Counted from the stretch's first letter, positions 16,815 through 26,894 are shown. The stretch: 64,000 bases of DNA from Bacteroidales bacterium (GCA_004557385.1 SFEA01000001.1:1-64000); one strand, 5' to 3'. Translations and numbers: made by a program. Notes: generated from the letters alone by a model not told the origin.

Positions 16815-19316
16815 ATGAGTAGCAAAGTGGAAAATGATTCGTTTAATCCGGATATAAGAAATGTGTCGTTGGGAGGCGCAAAGAATGCAGGTGCAACCAA
16901 TGGCGACGAAAGCACAACTACAGGTGCTGTCAGAAAGGTAAAAGACGTGCTAATGCTTCGCCGCACTCAATGGACATTGGGTGTGATAATAGGCTTTTTC
17001 GGCGTGTTTTTGTTGCTGTCGTGCATCTCGTTTTTTGTGCAAGGTGCAGCCGACCAAAGCGAAGTGATGAATACGGCAGTGTCAAGCCAGAGTGCCGAAA
17101 ACATAAACAACCGTGGCGCCATTTTCGGAGCCTACCTTTCATATCTGTTCATCGAGCGGGGAGTGGGGTTGGCAGCGTTCATTGTAGTGGCATGGTGCTT
17201 TGTGATAGCCTTGCGGCTGCTGAAAGGCGGAAAGGTGTTTTTTATGCAATTCACCTTCCTGTCGCTGCTGAGCATCTTTGCATTTTCGATGGTGGCAGGT
17301 GCCGTCACCTATAATCTCGACCTTACATTTTTCCCTATAGGCGGAAATATAGGATATTACCTAAACACCTTGCTGATTGACTATACGAGCATCTACGGGA
17401 TGATTATGGTGAATATAGTGATAGCAATGGTGTGGGTGTTTGTGTTCTACAGCACGCTGAAGCGAATCTACGACTACACATCGGGCGTGATTAAGCGTTC
17501 GCGCAAGGTGCGCACCACAAATTCGGGCAACGAACCGGCAGCTGCCGAGGTGCCGCTCTCTGATTTCATGGGCGATAGCCATGCCGCAAAATGCCAAGCA
17601 AAGCCTTCGCTTGAAGATTTGCCAGTAGAAGAGCGTGTTGCTCCGGTGGCGAGCGTGGCGCAGGAATCGGCACCAGTGGCACCGGTGGCAGAACCGTTGA
17701 CGCCGGCTCCGGCTGTTGCGGCTTATGAAACCGAAAAACCACAGGAGTTTGTGATAAACCAGGCTGCTGAGATTGAAAAGGTGAATAAAGTGGCAAACGA
17801 CGATGTTTACGACCCTACAAAAGAACTGTCGAGATATAAGTTGCCATCAATCGATTTGCTTAAGAACTACGGCAGCACAAAGGTGTCGATTGACGTGCGT
17901 GAGCAAGAAGAAAACAAAGAACTTATCACGCGCACGCTGCTCAACTATGGCATTGAGATTAACAGCATCGAGGTTACTGTAGGTCCAACCATCACTTTGT
18001 TTGAGATTGTGCCAAAAGAAGGCGTGAGAATACAGAAAATCAAGTCGCTTGAAGACGACATTGCAATGAGCCTTGCCGCCAAGGGTATACGCATCATTGC
18101 TCCGGTGCCAGGCAAAGGAACGGTGGGCATTGAGGTGCCAAACCGCGAGCCGCAGATAGTGTCGATGCGCTCGGTGATTGAGTCGCGCGCTTTTCAGGAG
18201 TCGCGCGCTGCGTTGCCGATTGCGCTGGGCTGCACTGTTAGCAACGACGTTGTTGTTGCCGACCTTGCCAAAACACCGCACCTGCTTGTTGCCGGTGCAA
18301 CAGGTCAGGGTAAATCGGTTGGTTTGAATGCCATCATCACATCGTTGCTCTACAAGAAACATCCTGCCGAACTGAAGTTTGTGCTTATCGACCCAAAGAT
18401 GGTTGAATTCAGCCTCTATGCGCAGCTCGAACATCACTATTTGGCAAAATTGCCTGAAGAAGACCGTGCCGTAATCACCGATGCCAAGAAGGTGGTGCCA
18501 ACGCTTAACTCGCTTGTGACTGAGATGGAAGACCGCTACCGCTTGCTTGAAAAAGCCGGCGAGCGCAATATCAAGGACTATAATGCACGCTTTGTTAAGC
18601 ATCAGCTCAACCCGAACAACGGACACCGTTATATGCCGTATATTGTGCTCATCATCGATGAGTTCTGCGACCTTATCATGCAATCGGGCAAAGAGGTTGA
18701 AACGCCGCTTGTGCGCTTGGCTCAAAAAGCGCGAGCCATTGGCATACACGTGATTCTTGCCACTCAGCGACCCGATGCCAAGACCATCACCGGATTGATT
18801 AAAGCCAACTTCCCAAGCCGCATTGCATTCCGCGTGGGGCAGATGCAGGACAGCCGTACAATCATCGACTGCTCGGGCGCTCAACACCTCATTGGCAAGG
18901 GCGACATGCTGTTTTCGGCTGATGGCGACATTGTGCGTGTGCAATGCGCGTTTGTCGATACGCCCGAGGTGAAGTTGATATGCGAATTCATTTCGGAACA
19001 AATAGGCTTTGAAAGTGCTTATGAATTGCCGGAGCCGATGAATACCGACGACGATGCCTCGGCGATGGGCGGCGAAGGCGGTAAGGGCGGCCAGTTTGAG
19101 CGCGACTCGTTGTTTGAGGAGGCGCTGGAGTTTATCGCTGCGAGCGATTATGCATCCACCTCGTCGCTACAACGCCGTTTTGGCATAGGCTATAACCGAG
19201 CCGGCCGTATAATGGACCAGATGGAAGCTGCGGGCATTGTCGGTGCTTCGCAGGGCGGACGTCCGCGCAAGGTGTTGATGACTCCGTCGGAGATTGACAT
19301 GTATTTAGGCAAATAA
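16815..19316 (+). CDS. ftsK: FtsK/SpoIIIE family DNA translocase
   Basis: An 833-residue septal DNA translocase. Four to five membrane helices lie in residues about 55-230, followed by a Pro/Ala/Val/Glu-rich linker (about 235-320) and the alpha-beta motor domain. Walker A reads GATGQGKSVG near residue 496 and the Walker B region VLIIDEFCDL near residue 614. The winged-helix gamma domain is at residues about 765-825 (ASTSSLQRRFGIGYNRAGRIMDQME). The motor pumps chromosome termini and, in model bacteria, activates XerCD recombination at division. The linker is short compared with E. coli FtsK. A LolA-like gene follows after 18 bp. Confidence 0.95.
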   Translation: MSSKVENDSFNPDIRNVSLGGAKNAGATNGDESTTTGAVRKVKDVLMLRRTQWTLGVIIGFFGVFLLLSCISFFVQGAADQSEVMNTAVSSQSAENINNRGAIFGAYLSYLFIERGVGLAAFIVVAWCFVIALRLLKGGKVFFMQFTFLSLLSIFAFSMVAGAVTYNLDLTFFPIGGNIGYYLNTLLIDYTSIYGMIMVNIVIAMVWVFVFYSTLKRIYDYTSGVIKRSRKVRTTNSGNEPAAAEVPLSDFMGDSHAAKCQAKPSLEDLPVEERVAPVASVAQESAPVAPVAEPLTPAPAVAAYETEKPQEFVINQAAEIEKVNKVANDDVYDPTKELSRYKLPSIDLLKNYGSTKVSIDVREQEENKELITRTLLNYGIEINSIEVTVGPTITLFEIVPKEGVRIQKIKSLEDDIAMSLAAKGIRIIAPVPGKGTVGIEVPNREPQIVSMRSVIESRAFQESRAALPIALGCTVSNDVVVADLAKTPHLLVAGATGQGKSVGLNAIITSLLYKKHPAELKFVLIDPKMVEFSLYAQLEHHYLAKLPEEDRAVITDAKKVVPTLNSLVTEMEDRYRLLEKAGERNIKDYNARFVKHQLNPNNGHRYMPYIVLIIDEFCDLIMQSGKEVETPLVRLAQKARAIGIHVILATQRPDAKTITGLIKANFPSRIAFRVGQMQDSRTIIDCSGAQHLIGKGDMLFSADGDIVRVQCAFVDTPEVKLICEFISEQIGFESAYELPEPMNTDDDASAMGGEGGKGGQFERDSLFEEALEFIAASDYASTSSLQRRFGIGYNRAGRIMDQMEAAGIVGASQGGRPRKVLMTPSEIDMYLGK

Positions 19317-19334
19317 CCAGTTAAGGAGAACACT

Positions 19335-19949
19335 ATGATGAAAAGAATATTCGCAATATGCTTGCTTGCTGTGGCAGTGGCACTCGGTGCTGCGGCTCAG
19401 AATGCCGGCGACGTGCTCAATAAAACCATAGCTGCCTACAACAATGCCAAGGGCATCAGCGCAAGCTATGTGGTAACGTCGAGCCAAGGCAGCAACAGTG
19501 GCAAGATTGACATGAAGGGCAACAAGTTCCGCATCAAATCGCCCGATTTGATGTGCTGGTACGACGGCACCACGCAATGGGCATATTCAACATCGACAGG
19601 CGAGGTGAACGTGACCGAACCAACTGCCGAGGAAATGCAGATGAGCAACCCCTATGCAGCGCTTGCTTCGATGAAAAGTTCGTGTCGAGTGTATAAGGCT
19701 TACACACAGGTGCCCGGTTTCTACACTTTGAAGATGGTGCCGAAGCTAAAGTCGAGCGACATCAAGCAAATTTTGCTGTATGTGATTAACGGCAGTTATC
19801 GAATCAGCAAAGCCTACTTTGAAATGAAGGACGGCAACACCTTCACCACCAAGATTAGCGATTACAAGGTGGTGACGCTGAGCGAATCGACGTTCGCTTT
19901 CGACAAGTCGGCAGTTCCGGCAGGCACCGCGGTGGTGGATTTGAGATGA
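19335..19949 (+). CDS. LolA-like outer-membrane lipoprotein carrier
   Basis: A 204-residue exported protein with a signal peptide at residues 1-22 (ending GAAAQ). The rest is a beta-rich domain with the features of the LolA family: an early helix (AYNNAKGISASYVV), a DMKGNKFRIKSPDLMCWYDGTTQW core and a late DKSAVPAGTAVVDLR end. LolA carries lipoproteins across the periplasm. Bacteroidales LolA-like proteins are diverged, so the carrier role is inferred from fold-level resemblance and from the usual position after ftsK. The start could be the ATG at 19335 or the next one at 19338. Confidence 0.8.
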   Translation: MMKRIFAICLLAVAVALGAAAQNAGDVLNKTIAAYNNAKGISASYVVTSSQGSNSGKIDMKGNKFRIKSPDLMCWYDGTTQWAYSTSTGEVNVTEPTAEEMQMSNPYAALASMKSSCRVYKAYTQVPGFYTLKMVPKLKSSDIKQILLYVINGSYRISKAYFEMKDGNTFTTKISDYKVVTLSESTFAFDKSAVPAGTAVVDLR

Positions 19950-19998
19950 AATAATAAAGGATACAGAAATACATAACAGAATTAAAAACTATATAATA

Positions 19999-20940
19999 AT
20001 GGAAAGAACTAAATGTTTGATTATAGGTTCCGGCCCGGCAGGTTATACAGCCGCAATTTATGCTTCGCGAGCTAACATCGACAATGTGTTGTACGAAGGT
20101 ATTCAACCGGGCGGACAACTTACCATAACCACCGAGATAGAGAATTTTCCGGGTTTCCCCGAAGGAATAGGCGGACTTGATTTGATGGATAATATGCGCG
20201 CTCAAGCCGAGAGGGTAGGTTCGAAGATTCGCAGCGGCGAAGTCACCTCCATCAATTTCGACAAGGCACCATACGTTGCCACTATCGACGGCGGCGAGCA
20301 GATTGCAGCCGACACGGTGATTATTGCCACCGGAGCTTCGGCAAAATATCTTGGCATAGCCGACGAAAAGAAGTATGCCGGACTTGGCGTGTCGGCATGT
20401 GCCACCTGCGATGGTTTCTTCTATCGCAAAAAGGTGGTGGCTGTGGTAGGTGGCGGCGACACCGCCTGCGAAGAGGCAAGCTATTTGAGCAACATTGCTT
20501 CGAAAGTGTATATGATTGTGCGCAAGGACTATTTGCGAGCATCGCAAATCATGCAGAAGCGTGTGGCTGAAAAAGATAACATTGAAATTTTGTTTAACTG
20601 CAACACTGTGGGCTTGTTTGGCAACGGTGGCGTTGAGGGTGCACATTTGGTGAAGTTTAAGGGCACCGACAAGGAAGAAATGCTCGACATAAAGATTGAT
20701 GGCTTCTTCCTTGCTATCGGGCATAAACCCAACACCGATTTTCTTGGCGGAAAGATTGACCTCGATGCCAACGGCTATATCGACTTGAAAGGAAAAACCA
20801 CGGCAACCAACATCCCCGGCGTGTTTGCTGCGGGCGACGTTGCCGACCCGATGTATCGTCAAGCCGTTTCGGCTGCCGGTATGGGCTGCCACGCTGCTCT
20901 CGATGTGCAGGCTTATTTGGTTGAGAAAGGAGAATTGTGA
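19999..20940 (+). CDS. trxB: Thioredoxin reductase
   Basis: A 313-residue flavoprotein that reduces thioredoxin with NADPH. FAD binding is shown by GSGPAGYTAAIYASR at residues 8-22, the redox pair by CATCDGFF near residue 134, NADP binding by VVGGGDTACEEASYL near 150, and the second FAD motif by GVFAAGDVADPMYRQ near 275. The length is that of bacterial low-molecular-weight enzymes. Its TGA stop overlaps the next start in TGATG, so translation of the Sua5-type gene is coupled. Confidence 0.96.
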   Translation: MERTKCLIIGSGPAGYTAAIYASRANIDNVLYEGIQPGGQLTITTEIENFPGFPEGIGGLDLMDNMRAQAERVGSKIRSGEVTSINFDKAPYVATIDGGEQIAADTVIIATGASAKYLGIADEKKYAGLGVSACATCDGFFYRKKVVAVVGGGDTACEEASYLSNIASKVYMIVRKDYLRASQIMQKRVAEKDNIEILFNCNTVGLFGNGGVEGAHLVKFKGTDKEEMLDIKIDGFFLAIGHKPNTDFLGGKIDLDANGYIDLKGKTTATNIPGVFAAGDVADPMYRQAVSAAGMGCHAALDVQAYLVEKGEL

Positions 20941-21506
20941 TGCAGTTTGACGACGACATAAACAAATGTCTTGAAGTGCTTCGCCAGGGCGGGATAATCC
21001 TTTATCCCACCGACTCGATATGGGGTATCGGTTGCGATGCCACCAACGAAGATGCTGTGCGACGCATCTACGAACTTAAGCGACGCAGCGACAACAAGGC
21101 GATGCTGGTGCTGCTTGATTCGGCGGAACATCTCGACCATTATGTGGTTGATGTTCCTGAGATGGCATACGAACTGATTGACGTGGCAGTGGAGCCATTG
21201 ACAATAATTTACGACGGGGCATATAACCTTGCAAAAAATCTGTTGGGCGACGACGACAGCGTGGGCATTCGCATCTCGCACGAGCGCTTTTCGCAGACCT
21301 TGTGTGAGCGTTTTCACAAGCCCATTGTGTCGACCTCGGCTAACATCAGTGGCACAAAGTCGGCTATGACTTTTGCTGAGATTGCCGACGAAATTAAGCA
21401 GGGAGTTGACTATGTGGTGAAGTATCGTCAGGACGATAATTCGCGCCACAAGTCGTCGAACATCATCAAACTGAGTTGCGACGGCACGTTTAAGATTATA
21501 CGATAA
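20940..21506 (+). CDS. Threonylcarbamoyl-AMP synthase, Sua5/YrdC family
   Basis: A 188-residue YrdC-domain protein. The N-terminal LRQGGIILYPTDSIWGIGCDA segment (residues about 15-35) and the ELKRRSDNKAMLVLL segment are the ATP and bicarbonate/threonine-binding signatures. PIVSTSANISG appears near residue 128. The enzyme makes threonylcarbamoyl-AMP for the t6A modification of ANN-decoding tRNAs. It starts at the ATG at 20940, overlapping the trxB stop; an in-frame GTG one codon earlier is less likely. Note that tcdA, acting later in the same tRNA modification, is at the right end of this window. Confidence 0.93.
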   Translation: MQFDDDINKCLEVLRQGGIILYPTDSIWGIGCDATNEDAVRRIYELKRRSDNKAMLVLLDSAEHLDHYVVDVPEMAYELIDVAVEPLTIIYDGAYNLAKNLLGDDDSVGIRISHERFSQTLCERFHKPIVSTSANISGTKSAMTFAEIADEIKQGVDYVVKYRQDDNSRHKSSNIIKLSCDGTFKIIR

Positions 21507-21554
21507 CGCAGCGCGTTAGCCTTTCGGTGTAAAAAATACTTTTTTGTTTAGGAC

Positions 21555-22985
21555 GTGATAAGTGCAGGATTACAGCGGGCTAAGTATGTTGTTGGCGATT
21601 TGATGTCGTCGGCATTGGCTTGGTTTGCCTACACTTGTTTGCGTTACTATCTGAATCAGGTGACCATGCTTAGTCAAGGGTTCAACAGCTTCGAGATGTT
21701 CGTCACATCGAGCTATGTTGCGCTTGGCATGTTGTTGTTTCCGTTGATGATGATGTTTGTGTATTTTCTGTCGGGCTACTACAACGAAGTGTTTCGCAAA
21801 TCGCGGTTGCAAGAGTTTTTTGTGACAGCGGCAAGCGTGCTGTTCAATTCGCTGATGATATTTTTTGTGGCGCTTGTCAACGACATGGCAAACGACCGCG
21901 CCTATAACTACGAAATGATAATGTTGCTGGTGGTGCTGTTGTTTGCTATGGTGTATACGGTGCGATGCGTAATCACCTCGCAAGCTTCGCGTCGACTCAA
22001 GCATCGCATTTGGCAATTCAATACACTGATTATTGGTGCCGGCAACGAGGCGCTGCGCATGGGCAACAACCTGAACACCGTGCCCGAAAGTCTGGGCTAC
22101 GATGTTGTGGGATATGTGCGAGTGCCTGGCGAAGATGCTGCCGAAATCAGCACCGATTTGCCCGTGTTTGAAATGGACGAGATTGACGATGTGTGTCATC
22201 GACTCGATATAAAGGAAATCATCGTGTCGTTGTCCGATTGCCCGGCTGACCGTGTGCTCGACACCATCAACCGGCTGTTTCACTTGAATCTGCCCATAAA
22301 AATCACCCCAACGCTCACCGACATTGTGCTCACACGAGCTTCGGTGCAGCAATTGGTAGGCGACCCTCTGGTGGATGTGTCGGGGTGCAGTATGGGCGAC
22401 TGCGAGCGCAACATCAAGTGGCTTTGCGACGTGGTGATTTCGGCTGTGGCATTGGTGGTGTTGGCACCGTTTTATGCCATGCTTGCCGTTGCCATAAAGC
22501 TCGATTCGAAGGGAGCTGTGGTGTATAAGCAGCGACGCATAGGGCTTCACAACAAGCCTTTCACCATCTACAAGTTTCGCAGTATGGTGGAAGATGCCGA
22601 GAAGGACAGTGTGCCGCAATTGTCGGGCGACGACGACCGTCGCGTGACTCGTGTGGGCCGCTGGATGCGCAAATATCGCATCGATGAAACATTGCAGTTT
22701 TGGAATGTGCTGAAGGGCGACATGTCGCTTGTGGGTCCGCGACCCGAGCGCGAATATTATTTGAAGCAGATGATGGAGCGGGTGCCGTATTGTGCGTTGC
22801 TGCATCAGGTGCGGCCCGGAATCACTTCGCTGGGCATGGTGAAGTATGGCTATGCGCGCAATGTTGATGAGATGATTGAGCGCCTTAAGTTCGATTTGCT
22901 CTATCTTGAGAACATGTCGCTCGTAAACGACTTGAAGATTTTAATATATACGGTGAAAATTGTAATTAACGGTCGAGGCATTTGA
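21555..22985 (+). CDS. Undecaprenyl-phosphate sugar phosphotransferase
   Basis: A 476-residue polyisoprenyl-phosphate hexose-1-phosphate transferase of the WbaP/WcaJ type. Residues about 10-135 hold four membrane helices, about 150-265 a Rossmann-like CoA-binding region (TLIIGAGNEALRMG), then one more membrane segment near 290-312. The catalytic C-terminal domain carries YKQRRIGLHNKPFTIYKFRSM, RVTRVGRWMRKYRIDE and the Asp-containing LKGDMSLVGPRPERE. Such enzymes start capsule or exopolysaccharide repeat units by moving a sugar phosphate from a nucleotide sugar to undecaprenyl phosphate. I use the GTG start at 21555, since the predicted first helix begins at once. The sugar cannot be named. 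Confidence 0.9.
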   Translation: MISAGLQRAKYVVGDLMSSALAWFAYTCLRYYLNQVTMLSQGFNSFEMFVTSSYVALGMLLFPLMMMFVYFLSGYYNEVFRKSRLQEFFVTAASVLFNSLMIFFVALVNDMANDRAYNYEMIMLLVVLLFAMVYTVRCVITSQASRRLKHRIWQFNTLIIGAGNEALRMGNNLNTVPESLGYDVVGYVRVPGEDAAEISTDLPVFEMDEIDDVCHRLDIKEIIVSLSDCPADRVLDTINRLFHLNLPIKITPTLTDIVLTRASVQQLVGDPLVDVSGCSMGDCERNIKWLCDVVISAVALVVLAPFYAMLAVAIKLDSKGAVVYKQRRIGLHNKPFTIYKFRSMVEDAEKDSVPQLSGDDDRRVTRVGRWMRKYRIDETLQFWNVLKGDMSLVGPRPEREYYLKQMMERVPYCALLHQVRPGITSLGMVKYGYARNVDEMIERLKFDLLYLENMSLVNDLKILIYTVKIVINGRGI

Positions 22986-22986
22986 A

Positions 22987-24798
22987 ATGGGAACAGAACG
23001 AAAACAAAATATGCCGACGGAAGGCGACAGCATGTTGCTTCGGTTTTTGAATTGGCGTGAAACTCACATTTCCGAGTCGCAGTGCGTGATTATCTTGGCG
23101 TTGCTCACGGGCATAGCGTCGGGGCTTGCGGCGGTGTTGCTAAAGACGCTTATTGGCTCAATATCGTCGATGCTCACATCGCGGCTGTCGATTTCGGAGG
23201 ACAACTATCTATATCTCATCACGCCAATCATTGGCATATTCATCGTGGGCGTGTATGTGCGCTATGTGGTTAAGGACAACATATCGCACGGTGTAACGCA
23301 GGTACTTTATTCCATATCGCAGAAGAAAAGCCGCCTGAAATTCCATAATATGTACACCTCGGTGGTGGCAAGTTCCATCACAATCGGGTTTGGCGGGTCG
23401 GTAGGAGCCGAAGGACCTATTGTATACACCGGAGCGGCAATAGGCTCGAATCTTGGCAGCATGTTGCGATTATCGCCAAAGACGCTTATGGTGCTTGTGG
23501 GCTGCGGAGCAGCTGCGGGCATAGCCGGCATCTTCAAGGCGCCGATAGCCGGTGTGCTGTTCACAGTAGAAGTGTTGATGCTCGACCTCACGGCAGCCTC
23601 GGTGATGCCCCTGATTGTGGCAGCCGTGGCAGGTGCCACAGTGTCGTATATCTACACCGGATATAATCTCGAATTCTTTTTCTCGCAGAGCGAGCCGTTC
23701 TACACTTCGGGCATTCCGTATGTGATTTTGTTAGGATTGTTCTGTGGCTTTGTGTCGCTCTATTTCACCAGCGCAATGGGCTTGATGGAAAAGATGTTCA
23801 GCAAGCTGCGCAATCCGTGGATAAAGTTTGCTGTTGGTTCGGTGGTGTTGAGTTTGCTCATATATTTGTTGCCGCCGCTTTATGGCGAAGGTTACGAGCC
23901 AATAAATATGCTTTTGAACGGCAATGTGTCGGAGATTTTCGACGGTAGTGCATTCTATAGTCATCGCCACGACGTGCTTTATATATGCATCTTCATTGGC
24001 ATGATTATTATAGCAAAGGTGTTTGCAACCAGCGCCACCAACGGCGGTGGCGGTGTGGGCGGTACATTTGCGCCATCGCTTTATGTGGGCTGTATGGCAG
24101 GATTCTTTTTTGCCTATTTGCTCAATCACATTGGTATCATCGACGTGTCGCTTTCAACCAAAAACTTTGCCCTTGCCGGCATGGCAGGCGTGATGGCAGG
24201 TGTGATGCACGCTCCGCTGATGGCAATATTCTTAACTGCCGAGATGACCGGCGGCTACGAACTTTTCCTGCCGTTGCTCATTGTTTCGGCAATCAGCTAC
24301 GGCACCGTTCGCATATTCTCGCATTACAGCATCTACACCAAGCGTTTAGCACAGCGAGGCGAGCTACTCACGCACGAAAAAGACAAGACTGTGCTCACCT
24401 TGCTGAAAATCGACAACGTGATTGAAACCGATTTCATGGTGGTGCACCCCGATATGGACCTCAAACAAATGGTGCAAGTGATTTCGCAATCGCACCGCAA
24501 CCTGTTTCCCGTAACCGACAGCGAAGGCTATCTTAAAGGCATAGTGTTGCTCGACGATATCCGAAACATCATGTTCCGCACCGACCTATACAAGAAAATG
24601 AAGGTGAGCAAGTTTATGGCTGTTCCGCCAGCCAAAATCGAGCTTGGCATGCCCATGGAACAGGTGATGAAGATGTTCGACGACACTAACGCCTGGAATC
24701 TGCCTGTGGTTGACGGCGGAAAATATGTGGGCTTTGTGTCGAAGTCGAAGATATTTAATTCCTATCGAAGTGTGCTCAAGCATTTCACCGACGATTGA
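22987..24798 (+). CDS. ClC family chloride channel with CBS pair
   Basis: A 603-residue ClC protein. The membrane part (residues about 30-435) shows the selectivity signatures GSVGAEGPIV near residue 138, GIAGIFKAPIAG near 179 and GVGGTFAPSLYVG near 355. The C-terminal part from about residue 475 contains two CBS domains (VVHPDMDLKQMVQVI, LGMPMEQVMKMFDDTNAWNLPVV), which bind adenine nucleotides in relatives. Whether it is a channel or a chloride-proton exchanger is open. The E of GAEGP is the gating glutamate of the family. It begins 1 bp after the sugar transferase stop. Confidence 0.93.
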   Translation: MGTERKQNMPTEGDSMLLRFLNWRETHISESQCVIILALLTGIASGLAAVLLKTLIGSISSMLTSRLSISEDNYLYLITPIIGIFIVGVYVRYVVKDNISHGVTQVLYSISQKKSRLKFHNMYTSVVASSITIGFGGSVGAEGPIVYTGAAIGSNLGSMLRLSPKTLMVLVGCGAAAGIAGIFKAPIAGVLFTVEVLMLDLTAASVMPLIVAAVAGATVSYIYTGYNLEFFFSQSEPFYTSGIPYVILLGLFCGFVSLYFTSAMGLMEKMFSKLRNPWIKFAVGSVVLSLLIYLLPPLYGEGYEPINMLLNGNVSEIFDGSAFYSHRHDVLYICIFIGMIIIAKVFATSATNGGGGVGGTFAPSLYVGCMAGFFFAYLLNHIGIIDVSLSTKNFALAGMAGVMAGVMHAPLMAIFLTAEMTGGYELFLPLLIVSAISYGTVRIFSHYSIYTKRLAQRGELLTHEKDKTVLTLLKIDNVIETDFMVVHPDMDLKQMVQVISQSHRNLFPVTDSEGYLKGIVLLDDIRNIMFRTDLYKKMKVSKFMAVPPAKIELGMPMEQVMKMFDDTNAWNLPVVDGGKYVGFVSKSKIFNSYRSVLKHFTDD

Positions 24799-24822
24799 AA
24801 AAATACTATTTATTTTGAGAAA

Positions 24823-25785
24823 ATGGAGAAGAAAGATTTACGCATAGTGTTCCTCGGAACACCCGATTTTGCAGTTGAAAGCCTTAGCCGCTTGGTTGAT
24901 GGCGGTTATAACATAGTGGGAGTGATAACCATGCCCGACAAGGTGGCTGGACGTGGACACAAAATGTTTCAGAGCCCGGTGAAGCAATATGCCTTAGAGC
25001 ATGGATTGAAGCTTCTTCAGCCAGCCAACCTCAAGGACGAAACATTCGTTAGCGAACTGCGGTCGCTCAATGCCGATTTGCAAATTGTAATAGCCTTTCG
25101 CATGCTTCCCGAAGTGGTTTGGAGCATGCCGCCTATGGGCACATTCAACCTGCATGCCTCGCTGCTGCCAAAATATCGTGGAGCGGCGCCCATCAACTGG
25201 GCAGTGATAAATGGCGACACCGAAACTGGTGTAACCACATTCTTCTTAAAGCACGAAATCGACACCGGCGACATCATTCAACAGCGCAAGATTGACATCA
25301 GCCGCACCGACAATGTGGGCACCGTTCACGATCGTTTGATGATGCTCGGCGCCGATATGGTCATTGAAACTGTCGATGCAATAATTGCGGGCGAGGTGAA
25401 GCCAATATCGCAGGACTTGCTGTGCAATCAAGGCATTGAACCTACTCCTGCGCCAAAGATTTTCAAGGAAACATGCCGCATTGTGTGGAACCAGCCAGCC
25501 GAAAAAGTGTATAATCACATTCGTGGCTTGTCGCCTTATCCAGCTGCTTACACCGAGATTACCAACGACGAAGCCACCTATAGCATAAAGATTTTTGAAA
25601 CCTCGCAACCCATTGTATCGCAAGGTATTGCTCCCGGCGAATTGCGCTTCGACGGAAAACATCTCACCATCGGCTGTGCTGACGGCGCACTCGAAGTGCT
25701 GTCGATGCAGCTCTCAGGCAAAAAACGCATGTCGGCTGCCGAATTTATGCGCGGTTTCAGCCTTGCCGGTTATCGGGCTGAGTGA
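24823..25785 (+). CDS. fmt: Methionyl-tRNA formyltransferase
   Basis: A 320-residue enzyme that formylates the initiator Met-tRNA using 10-formyltetrahydrofolate. The folate-binding and catalytic signature is clear: FRMLPEVVW, then NLHASLLPKYRGAAPINWAVINGDTETGVT around residues 105-135, which carries the conserved Asn-His pair and downstream Asp. The C-terminal domain (about 210-320) is the tRNA-binding OB-like fold. It ends the plus-strand run and converges on the GT2 gene with only 4 bp between stops. Confidence 0.96.
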   Translation: MEKKDLRIVFLGTPDFAVESLSRLVDGGYNIVGVITMPDKVAGRGHKMFQSPVKQYALEHGLKLLQPANLKDETFVSELRSLNADLQIVIAFRMLPEVVWSMPPMGTFNLHASLLPKYRGAAPINWAVINGDTETGVTTFFLKHEIDTGDIIQQRKIDISRTDNVGTVHDRLMMLGADMVIETVDAIIAGEVKPISQDLLCNQGIEPTPAPKIFKETCRIVWNQPAEKVYNHIRGLSPYPAAYTEITNDEATYSIKIFETSQPIVSQGIAPGELRFDGKHLTIGCADGALEVLSMQLSGKKRMSAAEFMRGFSLAGYRAE

Positions 25786-25789
25786 GGTT

Positions 25790-26758
25790 TTACGGTTTTG
25801 TGGAAGCAGTGGTCTCTTCGATGAAGTATCGCGGACGGCGTTTTACTTCGCAGTAGATTTTGCCAATATATTCGCCAATGATGCCAAGGCTTGTGAGTAT
25901 GGCTCCGCCAATAAACCACAGCGAGAGCATCAGTGAGGTCCAGCCTTCTATTACCGAATGTGTGATGTATCGATACAAGCCGTAGACAATAAATGCCGCC
26001 GACACCAGCATGCAGCTGATGCCAAGACTGCTGATTAGGCGCAGTGGTTTCACCGAGAACGATGTGATGCCGTCGAAAGCAAAGTTGAGCATTTTCTTTA
26101 GCGGATATTTCGATTCGCCGGCGAGACGTTCTTTGCGGTCGTAGTAGACGCAGCTCGAAGGAAAACCTATGCTCTTGACCATGCCGCGCAAAAACAGGTT
26201 TCGCTCGGGATGGCTGATGAGTGCCTGCAAGGCGCGGAGGCTCATAAGGCGGAAATCGGCGTGGTTGTAGATGATTTCGCCGCCCATCCACGACATGGTG
26301 CGATAGAAGCTTTGTGCAGTGAAACGCTTGAAGAAAGTGTCGGTTTTGCGTTCGCGTCGCACGCCAAACACCACATCGTCGCCTTCGGCAAAACGCTTCA
26401 CCATGTCGGCAATCACATGTATGTCGTCCTGCAAATCGGCATCAATGCTCACGGTGGCATTAAACTTCATCTCGGCAGCAGCTTCAAGCCCAGCCCACAA
26501 AGCATTTTGGTGACCCACGTTGTGTGCCAGCTTTAGCCCGATGATGCGGTTGCTCTCGGCGCTGAGCTGTTTAATTATCTGCCAAGTTGCGTCGCGGCTT
26601 CCGTCGTCGACGTATATGATTTTGCCCGACGATATGCTGCCGTCGGTTTCCATAGCATTCAGCACTTCGCTCAGTTTGGCTGTTGTGTCGTGTAGCACCG
26701 CCTCCTCGTTGTAGCAGGGCACCACCAGTGCCAGTGTGATTTCGTTGTCCTTTGCCAT
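25790..26758 (-). CDS. GT2 glycosyltransferase, DPM1/GtrB-like, membrane-anchored
   Basis: A 322-residue family 2 glycosyltransferase. The N-terminal GT-A domain begins ALVVPCYNEEAVL, contains VDDGSRDATW near residue 52 and the metal-binding VSIDADLQDD near residue 95. Two membrane helices lie at about residues 235-258 and 270-292, the GtrB/DPM1-like layout. Such enzymes transfer a sugar from a nucleotide donor to a polyprenyl phosphate, feeding later glycan or lipid modifications. The donor sugar is not predictable. It is a single minus-strand gene converging on fmt and divergent from the alpha/beta hydrolase gene. Confidence 0.9.
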   Translation of the reverse strand: MAKDNEITLALVVPCYNEEAVLHDTTAKLSEVLNAMETDGSISSGKIIYVDDGSRDATWQIIKQLSAESNRIIGLKLAHNVGHQNALWAGLEAAAEMKFNATVSIDADLQDDIHVIADMVKRFAEGDDVVFGVRRERKTDTFFKRFTAQSFYRTMSWMGGEIIYNHADFRLMSLRALQALISHPERNLFLRGMVKSIGFPSSCVYYDRKERLAGESKYPLKKMLNFAFDGITSFSVKPLRLISSLGISCMLVSAAFIVYGLYRYITHSVIEGWTSLMLSLWFIGGAILTSLGIIGEYIGKIYCEVKRRPRYFIEETTASTKP

Positions 26759-26863
26759 TGCTGTAGTTTGTTTTTGTATATTCCTTTTTACAAAGGTAGC
26801 GAATTTTTGTATGCCGTAAAAAAATATACTTCAATAAATAACGATTAAAAATCGAAATGTTTT

Positions 26864-26894
26864 TTTGTGGTTTAAAGCATAGTGAGTAATTTTG
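26864..26894 (+). promoter_or_regulatory. Promoter for the hydrolase-MurF-like-Ddl cassette
   Basis: TTTG at 26864-26867 and TAATTTTG at 26887-26894 are separated by 19 bp, a full match to the Bacteroidetes promoter. Transcription should begin near 26901, about 70 nt before the hydrolase start. On the minus strand, TACCTTTG (plus-strand CAAAGGTA at 26791-26798) may serve the GT2 gene. Confidence 0.75.
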